Assembly (NCBI GenBank): GCA_002396065.1
Contig: DGWE01000053.1
Coordinates: forward strand, 1-18,408
Reading direction: 5' to 3'
Length of the DNA: 18,408 nucleotides
From: Eubacteriaceae bacterium UBA4266
GTDB taxonomy: Bacteria; Bacillota; Clostridia; Eubacteriales; Eubacteriaceae
The notes below the pieces were generated by a model that had not been told where the DNA came from, searched no databases, and saw only the letters and a list, made by a program, of their open reading frames with translations. Positions 7,177-14,098 of this stretch are shown here, piece after piece. Positions within the stretch are counted from its first letter, which is position 1; every line of letters begins with the position of its first letter. The translations under genes were made by a program, and so were the position numbers.

Positions 7177-7869
7177 ATGGCATTTCAATTTTTATCTCAC
7201 ATTTTGGATCCTGATGGATACGCATGGCCGGGAGAACCTGTCGTTAAAGTAAAACAGTGCACGGACGTTTCGGAAGAATGCCCATTTTGCAGCTTCATTT
7301 CCGAACTGCCAAATCATTTTGGTACACACATTGACGCACCGCGTCATTTTGTAAAAGACGGCCTTTCGATTAACGAACTGCCGATCGAATACTTCACACA
7401 TACGAAAGTTGCGCTGATTGACATTCCAAAGGGTCCTGCAGAAGGTATCTATAAAGAAGATCTCGAACCCTTTGCAGATGTGCTCTCTCAGGTTTCCTGT
7501 GCATTGTTCCGGACAGGACTTGAAAAATATCGTGACACGGATCAGAATATTTATCAAAATGAAGGTTCGTTCATCGCGCCTAGCGCAGGAGATTACTTGA
7601 CAGAAAACTTCCCAAATCTGAAAACCATCGGTATGGACTTCCTAGCCATTGGCTCAGCCTCTGAAAAATGTAAGGAAGGCGAACTGCCGCCGGACTGCCA
7701 TCGTCACGTTTTGGGATATTATTCCGGAAAATTTGTCACAGGCATTGAAGACATGCATCTCTCTGACATTCCAAAAGGTGCAACCATTAAATTCTTTACC
7801 AACGCGCCGTTGAGAATTAAAGGGTTGGATTCCAGCCAGGTCGTTTGTATTGCGGATGTCGAAGATTAA
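7177..7869 (+). CDS. Cyclase-family metal-dependent hydrolase (kynurenine formamidase/isatin hydrolase fold)
   Basis: The 230-residue protein carries the full PF04199 metal motif HFGTHIDAPRHF (residues 47-58; His47, His51, Asp53, His57). Later conserved elements are the IGMDFLAIGS stretch and the DCHRHVLG motif. Known members hydrolyse amide or lactam bonds (N-formylkynurenine, isatin) and bind manganese or zinc. No tryptophan-degradation gene is nearby. The operon points to a sugar-acid related bond, for example a lactone or amide released before or after oxidation, which is inference. A GAGGAGG ribosome site sits 19 bp after the kinase stop. It ends just before a bidirectional terminator shared with the convergent gntR gene. 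Confidence 0.85.
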   Translation: MAFQFLSHILDPDGYAWPGEPVVKVKQCTDVSEECPFCSFISELPNHFGTHIDAPRHFVKDGLSINELPIEYFTHTKVALIDIPKGPAEGIYKEDLEPFADVLSQVSCALFRTGLEKYRDTDQNIYQNEGSFIAPSAGDYLTENFPNLKTIGMDFLAIGSASEKCKEGELPPDCHRHVLGYYSGKFVTGIEDMHLSDIPKGATIKFFTNAPLRIKGLDSSQVVCIADVED

Positions 7870-7891
7870 TAAAAACTCCATTTACTTTAAA

Positions 7892-7927
7892 AAGCCAGGA
7901 TCAAGCGGGATCCTGGCTTCTTGTTTT
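7892..7927. terminator. Bidirectional terminator between the catabolic operon and gntR
   Basis: A perfect 11-bp stem AAGCCAGGATC (7892-7902) pairs with GATCCTGGCTT (7909-7919) around a 6-nt loop. On the plus strand it is followed by CTTGTTTTG, and on the minus strand by TTTTAAAG. The gntR stop codon (7901-7903) lies inside the hairpin, so the structure includes the last bases of that gene. Confidence 0.85.
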
Positions 7928-8581
7928 GAGGATATCTAAGTTAATTGCTTTAGCAGTCCGTGTCTGCGTGCAGATTAAATTTTTGATTTCCGGAATATTT
8001 TTTTCTTTGACGGCATTCATAATTCGAATATGCTCGTCTAAGGCTTCCTTCATACGGCCTGTTCGTTCAAACGAAAGGCCAGTCATGCGGGAAATGCGGT
8101 ACATGAGTTTGCGGTAGAAGCTGAGCATCATCGCGTTGCCGACGTATTGAATCATGCTTCGATGAAATTCGTAATCTTTTTGGGCAAAGGCTTCATGATC
8201 GCCAGTGGTTTCAAAAATTTTCTGCTGCGCATCGATTTTCGACTGCAGCTTGTTCAAATAAAATTGGCCGCGTTCAGTATCTTGATTGTTGCTGAGCTCT
8301 TCTAGACAATAAGATTCAAAGGCCTCCCGAATTTGGTAGGTCTCGGTAATTTCCTGTTCGGACAATTCGTGAACGCAGAACCCTTTACTTGGTACTAAAT
8401 CTAAATATCCTTCTTCATCGAGACGTAAGACGGCATCCCGGAGCGGCGTTTTAGAAAAATTAAAATCTTTGCTAAATTGATTGAGAGAATAGAATTTGCC
8501 GTTTTCCAGTTCACCGTTTTTGATTTGTTCGATTAAAAAATTGTAGGCTTTGTCTTGTAACATTTGTGTGTTCTTCATCAT
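7901..8581 (-). CDS. GntR-family transcriptional regulator, FCD subfamily
   Basis: This is a probable ligand-responsive repressor of the convergent sugar-acid operon. Residues 8-70 form the winged helix: SLNQFSKDFNFSKTPLRDAVLRLDEEGYLDLVPSKGF is the typical GntR recognition segment. Residues about 78-215 form the FCD effector domain. Of the usual FCD metal ligands, Asp136 and His140 (DYEFH) and His184 (DEHIRIM) are present, but the last conserved His is replaced (ICTQTRTA). Metal binding may be altered or ligand type different. The 226-residue length is usual. ATG at 8579-8581 is followed directly by a second ATG, and neither has a good ribosome site, so the start is uncertain and may belong to a leaderless transcript. 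Confidence 0.9.
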   Translation of the reverse strand: MMKNTQMLQDKAYNFLIEQIKNGELENGKFYSLNQFSKDFNFSKTPLRDAVLRLDEEGYLDLVPSKGFCVHELSEQEITETYQIREAFESYCLEELSNNQDTERGQFYLNKLQSKIDAQQKIFETTGDHEAFAQKDYEFHRSMIQYVGNAMMLSFYRKLMYRISRMTGLSFERTGRMKEALDEHIRIMNAVKEKNIPEIKNLICTQTRTAKAINLDILKTRSQDPA

Positions 8582-8587
8582 GGTTTT

Positions 8588-8616
8588 ATTTTATGCTTAG
8601 CAGCCCAAAATAACAA
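8588..8616 (-). promoter_or_regulatory. Putative gntR promoter placing the start at the ATG
   Basis: On the minus strand, TTGTTA (plus 8611-8616) and TAAAAT (plus 8588-8593) are 17 bp apart. The -10 ends only six bases before the ATG, so transcription would begin at or next to the first codon. There is no Shine-Dalgarno sequence in the interval. Confidence 0.45.
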
Positions 8617-8695
8617 GCCAGTATCTGTAAATTATCCACCGTTCAAATTTATAAATTGTTTATTTTCTGTTTTTTTCTCTGAAATAACCGCTGCG

Positions 8696-8701
8696 TATAA
8701 T
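8696..8701 (+). promoter_or_regulatory. Putative -10 element upstream of the DUF368 remnant
   Basis: A consensus TATAAT at 8696-8701 lies 29 bp before the ATG at 8731. The matching -35 region is only a T-rich stretch (8671-8678), so activity is uncertain. A GGAGGAA ribosome site follows. Confidence 0.4.
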
Positions 8702-8730
8702 CAGAGCAGATTAAAAACGGAGGAAACAAT

Positions 8731-9182
8731 ATGCCAATTAAAGAAATGTTTCAAGGCTTTTGTATGGCCTTAGCGGATAGTGTGCCGGGGGTGTCCGGCG
8801 GCAGTATCGCGTTTATTATGGGATTTTATGAAAAATTCATCGGTTCCCTCAATGGGATTTTTTCGAGAGACCGAAATGAACGCCGGGAAGGATTTAAATT
8901 TTTAATTAAATTGTTTGCCGGTTGGATCATCGGGATGGGTCTGGCTGTCGTAACTTTATCGAATTTGTTCGAAACGCATATTTACGGCATCAGTTCCTTG
9001 TTTCTCGGATTCATTCTCGTTTCAATCGTCGTGATATGGGTATTGTCGTCGGTGCGGCGCTCATTTCAAAATGGGTGAAGAAGGCGTTTGAAACGTTCCC
9101 AATTCCGACGCGGTATGCTCTCATTGGTATGATGATCGGTTCGCTCTACGCGATTGCTCAAGGATTTGATTTTAACGGTTAA
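8731..9182 (+). pseudogene. DUF368 (PopT-like) membrane protein, internally deleted and frameshifted
   Basis: The start reads as a normal DUF368 protein: MPIKEMFQGFCMALADSVPGVSGGSIAFIMGFYEKFI and LFLGFILVS match the first half of the family, whose members (PopT) are implicated in undecaprenyl-phosphate recycling. This frame stops at 9076-9078 after 115 residues. From about 9039 a different frame reads GIVVGAALISKW and YALIGMMIGSLYAIAQG, which is the C-terminal part of the same family, up to a stop at 9180-9182. The middle of the family, including the second ISGS-type repeat motif, is missing. A deletion of roughly 100 or more codons with loss of frame near 9025-9040 explains this. Functional protein is unlikely. 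The ribosome site and start are intact, so decay may be recent. Confidence 0.82.
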
Positions 9183-9216
9183 GGGAAGAGGCAGCAACGA
9201 ATAAAAGGAGTGCGGT

Positions 9217-10157
9217 ATGACTATTCACCGAAAACTGATTATTTCCAACGTGCTGATGATTGTGATTCCATTGATTTGCGGCTTGATTTTGATCGGTGTC
9301 GTCGGTGAGTATATCGATCCCGCCTATACGGAATCTGTCGAGGCGACTTTTAAACGCGAAAACGGGATCTATTCCGCACAGATGCAGATTTACGACAACC
9401 GAAAAGACCCCAAGGCCTTGTCGCGTCAGCTCAAACAAATCGGCTACAGTGTCGAAGTGGTGCGAGACGGAAAGGTGAAATACAGTAATTTTACAAAAAA
9501 AGATCGGGCAGTGCTCGCCAAGGTTGGGGATCAAATTAAGTCCGACCACTTTTCAGTGAGCTTTGGCCACCAGGCGGTAGTGAGTGCAACCTATAAAATA
9601 AATGGCAAAACCGAAGTCATCACAGCAGTTTGTGTCGGCGGCAGAGTGCCGGCCAAACTGCAGGAAGCGGATTTTAAACATTTTATTCTCAAGAGCGCCG
9701 CTATTTTAGGATTAATTATTTTACTGGTGATCGCGCTGACCAACGCCGTCTTAACGCGTTGGATTACGAAAATGATCATGACACCGCTGGATGCGCTGCG
9801 TGACGGGACGCACAGAATTGCGGAAGGTGACCTCGATTCGGCAATCGCTTATCATCAACCAGATGAATTTGGCGCGGTGTGCCAGGATTTTGAGGGCATG
9901 CGCCATCAGCTCAAGACATCGGTCGACGCGCGGATGCAGGCCGAACAGCATCAAAAAGAATGGCTGGCCGGGATTTCCCACGACCTGCGCACGCCCCTCA
10001 CTTCGATTATCGGCTACGTGGAAGGCCTTCAGGACGGCATTGCCAATACGGATGAAATACACCGCGTCTTCGTCAATCTCTTTGAAAACAGCGTCAAGTA
10101 CGCCAAACGGACGCCGGTGCACATCAACGTGGTCTCATCTGTCAAGGACGGCTGTTT
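9217..10157 (+). pseudogene. Sensor histidine kinase, internally deleted and truncated
   Basis: The N-terminal part is complete: TM1 about 8-31, an extracellular domain, TM2 about 153-175, HAMP about 176-228, and the phosphoacceptor motif ISHDLRTPLTS with His255. The HATPase N-box NLFENSVKYAK follows only about 30 residues later, whereas the family spacing is about 100-115. The second DHp helix and linker are therefore missing, with an in-frame junction near 10050-10062. The G1, F and G2 ATP-binding boxes are absent: the gene runs at about 10157 into the middle of a response regulator in another frame. The frame itself stays open to a stop at 10174-10176. It is preceded by AAAGGAG. ATP binding and autophosphorylation should be lost. 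Confidence 0.85.
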
Positions 10158-10694
10158 GTCATGCTGCCAGGTATGAACGGCTTCAACATCTGCAGAACCA
10201 TTCGAGAAAGCAGCAACACGCCGATTATTTTAGTGACTGCCAAAAAGACGGATGTGGATAAAATTCGCGGGCTGGGACTCGGTGCGGACGATTACATTGT
10301 CAAGCCCTTCAGTCCGTCGGAAATGGTCGCGCGGGTCAAAGCCCATATTGCCATTCACGAGCGGCTCAAATCCGGGAACACACCGGTTCACCACCAGATC
10401 GTGGTGAAAGATTTGGTCATCGACACCGATGCCCATCGGGTCAACGTGAGGGGAAAGGAAGTTTCACTCAAAAACAAGGAATATGAGCTGTTGGTTTTTC
10501 TTACGTCCAATCCCGATATCGTCTTCTCAAAAGAAACGCTTTTTGACCGGATTTGGGGCATGGATGCGATGGGCGATACGGCGACAGTGACCGTCCACAT
10601 CAACCGGATTCGTGAAAAAATCGAAATCGACTCGTCCCATCCCGAATACATTCAAACCGTTTGGGGTGCTGGGTATCGATTTTCGGTCGTGTAG
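10158..10694 (+). pseudogene. OmpR/PhoB-type response regulator lacking its N-terminal half-receiver
   Basis: The sequence begins at VMLPGMNGFNICR, immediately after where the phosphoacceptor Asp should be. It continues with PIILVTAKKTDVDKI, GADDYIVKPFSP (conserved Lys kept) and a complete winged-helix domain ending VHINRIREKI and GAGYRFSVV. About 50 N-terminal residues, including the acidic pocket and phospho-Asp, are gone. The upstream histidine kinase remnant is joined at about 10157 in another frame. ATG 10161 could start a 177-residue protein, but no ribosome site is seen. If expressed it would be a phosphorylation-independent DNA-binding fragment. A good terminator follows. Confidence 0.83.
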
Positions 10695-10706
10695 GCTTTA
10701 CAATCC

Positions 10707-10735
10707 AGACTGAGCTTCGACTCAGTCTTTTTTTT
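10707..10735 (+). terminator. Rho-independent terminator after the response regulator
   Basis: An 8-bp stem AGACTGAG (10707-10714) pairs with CTCAGTCT (10721-10728) around CTTCGA, followed by an eight-T tract (10728-10735). Confidence 0.9.
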
Positions 10736-10864
10736 ATACAGATAAAGTTAGCATATATTTTAAATCTACACGATAATATGTAAAATTAAATACAAATAAA
10801 ATTTTCTGCAAAATAATACATTTCAATGTCACAATATTATCTATCTTTAAGCAAAAATCCCTCG

Positions 10865-10898
10865 TATACTAAGATTAAATTAAGTTAAGGAAACTTTA
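10865..10898 (+). promoter_or_regulatory. ABC importer promoter with DtxR/IdeR-like box
   Basis: TATACT at 10865-10870 is a plausible -10, but its -35 is poorly defined. The 19 bases from 10880 to 10898 match 14 of 19 positions of the DtxR/IdeR consensus TWAGGTTAGSCTAACCTWA as I recall it. They include the partial palindrome AAGTT-AAGGA-AACTT and lie just downstream of the expected start. The AT-rich context raises the chance of a false match. The rest of the 176-bp spacer shows no riboswitch I recognise. The ribosome site AAGGGGG is at 10898-10904. Confidence 0.4.
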
Positions 10899-10911
10899 AG
10901 GGGGTTAATCG

Positions 10912-11931
10912 ATGAAAAAACAGTTAGCATGTGTAGGGTTAGCGACAGCATTGGCGCTGACGACATTAGCCGGATGCGGCTCGAGTTCATCCTCGAGCTC
11001 AAGTTCAAGTTCAAAAGCATCGAGTAAAAACTACAAGCCGGTCACCATTGAAATGAATTTGGAACGCAGCGGACTTGGGAAGAATTACAAACATACCTTT
11101 AAGAAAATGCCGACAAAGGTCGTCGCTGACGGCGACCAGATGGCCGATATTTTCTTTGACCTCGGGTTAGCGGACAACATGGCCGGCTACACCAAGGGCG
11201 CCTGTGTCGATACCGTCAAACAGTATCCAGGTGAAAAGAAAGTCAAACAGCTAGCGAAACCGGGCGTCAATCTGCGTACGGTTTCCAAAGAAAAAGTGCT
11301 GGCCACTGGATGTGATTTCCTCGTCGGCTGGGATGATTTATTCTCAGATAAAAACTTCAGCCTGAGCTTCTGCAAGAAGAACGGCATCACCCCGTACTTC
11401 CCGTACGTCTGCTCAGACAGCGCGACCTTCGAAGATCTGTACAAGGATTACGAAACCCTCGGCAAGATCTTCCAGGTGGAAAGCACCGCTCAGAAGCGCA
11501 TTGACAAGATGAAAAGCACGCTGGATTCAGTCCACAAGACTTTAGGTGACGAAGCTTACCAAAATCCGGTCAAGGTATTTGTTTACGACTCCGGTGAAGA
11601 TGCACCGTTCACGGCTTGCCAGGGGATGCCAGGTGATACCCTCAAAAAGGCTGGGGCGATCTCGATCTTCAACGACATCAAAAAAGGCTGGGCAACCCCG
11701 TCTTGGGAACAGGTGGCCGAAAGAGATCCGGATGCGATCATCATTCTCGAATACAACCACGACGTCAACAAAAAGAAGAAATTCCTGAAGACCAACAAAT
11801 ACACCAAGAACCTGCGCGCGGTTAAGGAAAACAAGATTTACTCCGCCAACTGTGCCATCATGCAGGGCTCTGCAGGATCGGCTGATTTGGTCAAGAGCAT
11901 TGCTAAACAGCTTTATCCAGACAAATTCTAA
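10912..11931 (+). CDS. ABC transporter substrate-binding lipoprotein (iron-siderophore/heme/cobalamin type)
   Basis: This is a lipid-anchored receptor that captures a metal complex outside the membrane and delivers it to the FecCD permease encoded next. A basic N-terminus and hydrophobic segment end in the lipobox LAGC (Cys22). An 11-residue serine run follows as linker, then a TroA/FecB-type binding fold: KVVADGDQMADIFFDLGL, a VSKEKVLATGCDFLVGW strand-helix unit, and the C-terminal lobe with WATPSWEQVAERDPDAIIILEYN. The 339-residue length is normal. The ligand cannot be read from the sequence. A single hairpin separates it from the permease gene, typical where binding protein is made in excess. 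Confidence 0.92.
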   Translation: MKKQLACVGLATALALTTLAGCGSSSSSSSSSSSKASSKNYKPVTIEMNLERSGLGKNYKHTFKKMPTKVVADGDQMADIFFDLGLADNMAGYTKGACVDTVKQYPGEKKVKQLAKPGVNLRTVSKEKVLATGCDFLVGWDDLFSDKNFSLSFCKKNGITPYFPYVCSDSATFEDLYKDYETLGKIFQVESTAQKRIDKMKSTLDSVHKTLGDEAYQNPVKVFVYDSGEDAPFTACQGMPGDTLKKAGAISIFNDIKKGWATPSWEQVAERDPDAIIILEYNHDVNKKKKFLKTNKYTKNLRAVKENKIYSANCAIMQGSAGSADLVKSIAKQLYPDKF

Positions 11932-11952
11932 GAGGGTTTGAAATCAAAACAG

Positions 11953-11994
11953 GAGAGACTTTCACCGGAGATTTTCAGTGAGAGTCTCTCTTTT
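11953..11994 (+). terminator. Intercistronic stem-loop between binding protein and permease genes
   Basis: A 13-bp stem (11953-11965 with 11978-11990, one G-T pair) with a 12-nt loop is followed by only four Ts. It may be a leaky terminator or a 3' stabilising hairpin giving more binding-protein than permease mRNA. Confidence 0.7.
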
Positions 11995-12015
11995 GATGAA
12001 AAAAGAGGTGAATCT

Positions 12016-13089
12016 ATGAAACTCAGTTTACACCTGCCAATTCGAAAGAGAGGGGCCTTTGTGCTGTTCTGCATTGGCCTGTTCGTGCTTCTCGTTTTGG
12101 CTGTCATTCTGGCCGTCTTTTCCGGCAGTGTCTCCATTCCGCCGGATGTGGTCTGCAAAGTATTGCTCAATCACCTGACCGGCCACGAAATTTTCGAGCC
12201 GACCTGGAACGCGTCCCTTGAAACCATCATTTGGACCATGCGTTTTCCGCGGGTGCTGATGGCGATGATGGTCGGCGCCGGGCTGTCCCTCTGCGGGATT
12301 TTGATGCAGGCCATGACGCGTAACTCCTTGGCAGACCCGTACGTGCTCGGGATTTCCTCAGGGGCATCCGCTGGGGCTGTTGCGGTCATCATGTACGGCT
12401 GGTTTGGTTTTATGGGCCAATTCCATATCGTATTTGGCGCGGCGATCGGCGCCTTCATTGCGATCTTCATCGCGATGAAAGTCTCGTCAGTCAGCAACCG
12501 CATCACGTCGACGCAGCTGGTCTTGGCCGGGATTGCCGTGTCCACACTCTTCCAGGCGATCACCAACTTTATGATTTATTACAGACAGACCGGCGACGAT
12601 AAAGTTAAAACGGCGATTTACTGGATGATGGGCTCCCTCAGCGGTGCCAATTGGAGCACGGTGCTGTATCTCTTCATCATCGTGATGATCTGTACAGTCA
12701 TCCTGTTCTTCTTTACGGACAGCTTAGACGTGCTGATGCTCGGCGACGACGCCGCGACGACCCTCGGCGTCAATCTAATGCGCATCAAGGTGTCGATCAT
12801 TGTCCTGTGTACGATTATGACCGGCGCGATCGTATCGGTTTCCGGGGTCATCGGCTTTATCGGGCTGATCATCCCGCACATCACCAGATCTCTCGTCGGC
12901 TCGAAGCACAGCCGTTTGATGCCGGCCTCGATTCTGCTCGGCGGGCTTTTCACGATTCTGTGCGATTGGATTTCCCGCATCGTCGTCATTCCGGAAGAGC
13001 TGCCGATCGGCGTTTTAACCGCATTATTTGGCGCGCCGTTCTTCCTGTTCCTGATTCGGAAGGGCCGTTCGAAATTCGGAGGTGCATGA
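12016..13089 (+). CDS. FecCD-family iron-complex ABC transporter permease
   Basis: This integral membrane subunit forms the channel for iron-siderophore, heme or cobalamin uptake. I place the start at ATG 12016, with an AGAGGTGA ribosome site. An in-frame TTG at 11938 would put the intercistronic hairpin inside the gene and has no correctly spaced ribosome site. From that ATG the protein is 357 residues with about ten hydrophobic segments. Family motifs are FPRVLMAMMVGAGLSLCG, MTRNSLADPYVLGISSGAS, and GVIGFIGLIIPHITR near the coupling-helix region. The C-terminus ends GAPFFLFLI, also typical. Its stop codon TGA overlaps the ATPase ATG by one base. Confidence 0.93.
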   Translation: MKLSLHLPIRKRGAFVLFCIGLFVLLVLAVILAVFSGSVSIPPDVVCKVLLNHLTGHEIFEPTWNASLETIIWTMRFPRVLMAMMVGAGLSLCGILMQAMTRNSLADPYVLGISSGASAGAVAVIMYGWFGFMGQFHIVFGAAIGAFIAIFIAMKVSSVSNRITSTQLVLAGIAVSTLFQAITNFMIYYRQTGDDKVKTAIYWMMGSLSGANWSTVLYLFIIVMICTVILFFFTDSLDVLMLGDDAATTLGVNLMRIKVSIIVLCTIMTGAIVSVSGVIGFIGLIIPHITRSLVGSKHSRLMPASILLGGLFTILCDWISRIVVIPEELPIGVLTALFGAPFFLFLIRKGRSKFGGA

Positions 13090-13865
13090 TGGCAAAATTA
13101 AAGGTTGAACATTTAGACTTTTCGATCGATAAGGCGCAGATCTTAAAGGCTATTGATCTGGAAATTCAAAAAGGAGAATTTGTCGGTCTGGTCGGGCCAA
13201 ATGGCTGCGGCAAATCGACACTGCTGAAAAACATTTACCGAATTTATCAGCCGGACCGTGGCAAAATTTACTTGGACGGCCAGCTTGTCGATCAGGTCAA
13301 CGACAAGGAATTCGCTAAAAAAATGGCCGTCATGGTTCAGGAAAACACGGTGGAATTCGATTTGACCGTTATCGATATGGTCATGCTCGGACGCTACGCC
13401 CACAAGCGGCTGCTCCAAGATTCGTCCGAAAAGGACCACGCAATCGCGGAAAAGTACCTCGAAGAAGTCGGGATGAAAGGCTACGAGGAACGCAGCTTTT
13501 TAAGCCTGTCAGGCGGGGAAAAACAGCGTGTGCTGCTGGCACGGGCGCTGTCTCAGGAAGCGGAGCTGATCATCCTCGATGAACCGACCAACCACTTGGA
13601 CATCAAGTATCAATATCAGATCATGAATATCCTGAAGCGTCAGGATATGACTGTCTTTACCTCTGTGCACGATTTAAACATCGCGTCGCTGTACTGCGAC
13701 CGCATCGTCGTGCTCAAAAAGGGCGATTTGGTTAAAATCGGCACCCCTGAAGAAGTCATTACGCCGGAGATGATCCATTATTTATACGGCATCGACAGCG
13801 AAGTGCGCATCAACAAGACGACGGGACGGCCCCAGATTCAATTTTTGCCGAATTTTAATGTGTAA
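13089..13865 (+). CDS. ABC transporter ATP-binding protein (FecE/BtuD type)
   Basis: This cytoplasmic ATPase drives the importer. Its 258 residues carry Walker A GPNGCGKST (36-44), the Q-loop Gln84 (MVQEN), signature LSGGEKQR (140-147), Walker B LIILDEP (160-166) with NHLD, and the H-loop SVHDLN. Two adjacent ATG codons are possible (13086 and 13089). The second is better spaced from GGAGG at 13078-13082 (6 bp against 3 bp). It completes a three-gene unit with the lipoprotein and permease. Only a weak 5-bp hairpin with a T-tract (13889-13919) follows, so termination there is uncertain. Confidence 0.94.
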   Translation: MAKLKVEHLDFSIDKAQILKAIDLEIQKGEFVGLVGPNGCGKSTLLKNIYRIYQPDRGKIYLDGQLVDQVNDKEFAKKMAVMVQENTVEFDLTVIDMVMLGRYAHKRLLQDSSEKDHAIAEKYLEEVGMKGYEERSFLSLSGGEKQRVLLARALSQEAELIILDEPTNHLDIKYQYQIMNILKRQDMTVFTSVHDLNIASLYCDRIVVLKKGDLVKIGTPEEVITPEMIHYLYGIDSEVRINKTTGRPQIQFLPNFNV

Positions 13866-13962
13866 AACGGAGAAAGCAAAAAAATACCAGAACAAAACTA
13901 AAAATAACGGTTCTTTTTTATCTGTTAAAATAAGAATTAAGGTTTCATTTAATAATCTGCTG

Positions 13963-14070
13963 TATAATTGAAGCGACGAGTGAAAAATGAGCAATTGTAA
14001 AGATTGATTTTTTTCACGAGTGTCTCTCTCTTTTTTCCTTGGCCTCCCAAACGGGAGGCTTCTTTTGTTT
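13963..14070 (+). ncRNA. Possible small RNA or structured leader before dinB
   Basis: A TATAAT at 13963-13968 precedes a stretch with a hairpin: GTGAAAAA (13980-13987) pairs with TTTTTCAC (14010-14017), with CAAT/ATTG inside. A CU-rich single-stranded run follows, then a terminator-like hairpin GCCTCCC (14042-14048) and GGGAGGC (14053-14059), loop AAAC, ending TTCTTTTGTTT. A transcript of about 90-95 nt would result. No clear -35 is present and no known RNA family was recognised. It may equally be the 5' leader of dinB with an attenuator. Confidence 0.35.
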
Positions 14071-14098
14071 ATAAATATTGAACGGAAAGGAGGTCGGC

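Noticed and set aside
9217..10694. Hybrid histidine kinase-response regulator fusion
   Set aside because: The two parts are in different frames and lack the kinase ATP boxes and the receiver phospho-Asp, so they are deletion remnants and not a working fusion.
10736..10911. Riboswitch (for example cobalamin) in the leader of the ABC importer
   Set aside because: The spacer is AT-rich, with no conserved box or stem set, and the transcript leader would be only about 35 nt.
11938..12015. TTG start for the permease giving 26 extra residues
   Set aside because: The extension encodes the intercistronic hairpin, and the TTG has no properly spaced ribosome site. ATG 12016 does.
13889..13914. LexA (SOS) box upstream of dinB
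   Set aside because: AGAAC and GTTCT are separated by 16 bases, not the 4-base spacing of the Firmicute GAAC-N4-GTTC box.
13889..13919. Terminator after the ABC ATPase gene
   Set aside because: Only a 5-bp AGAAC/GTTCT stem with a 16-nt loop before the T-run, too weak to call.
14078..14098. TTG start for dinB
   Set aside because: It lies upstream of the strong AAAGGAGG site, which fits ATG 14099.
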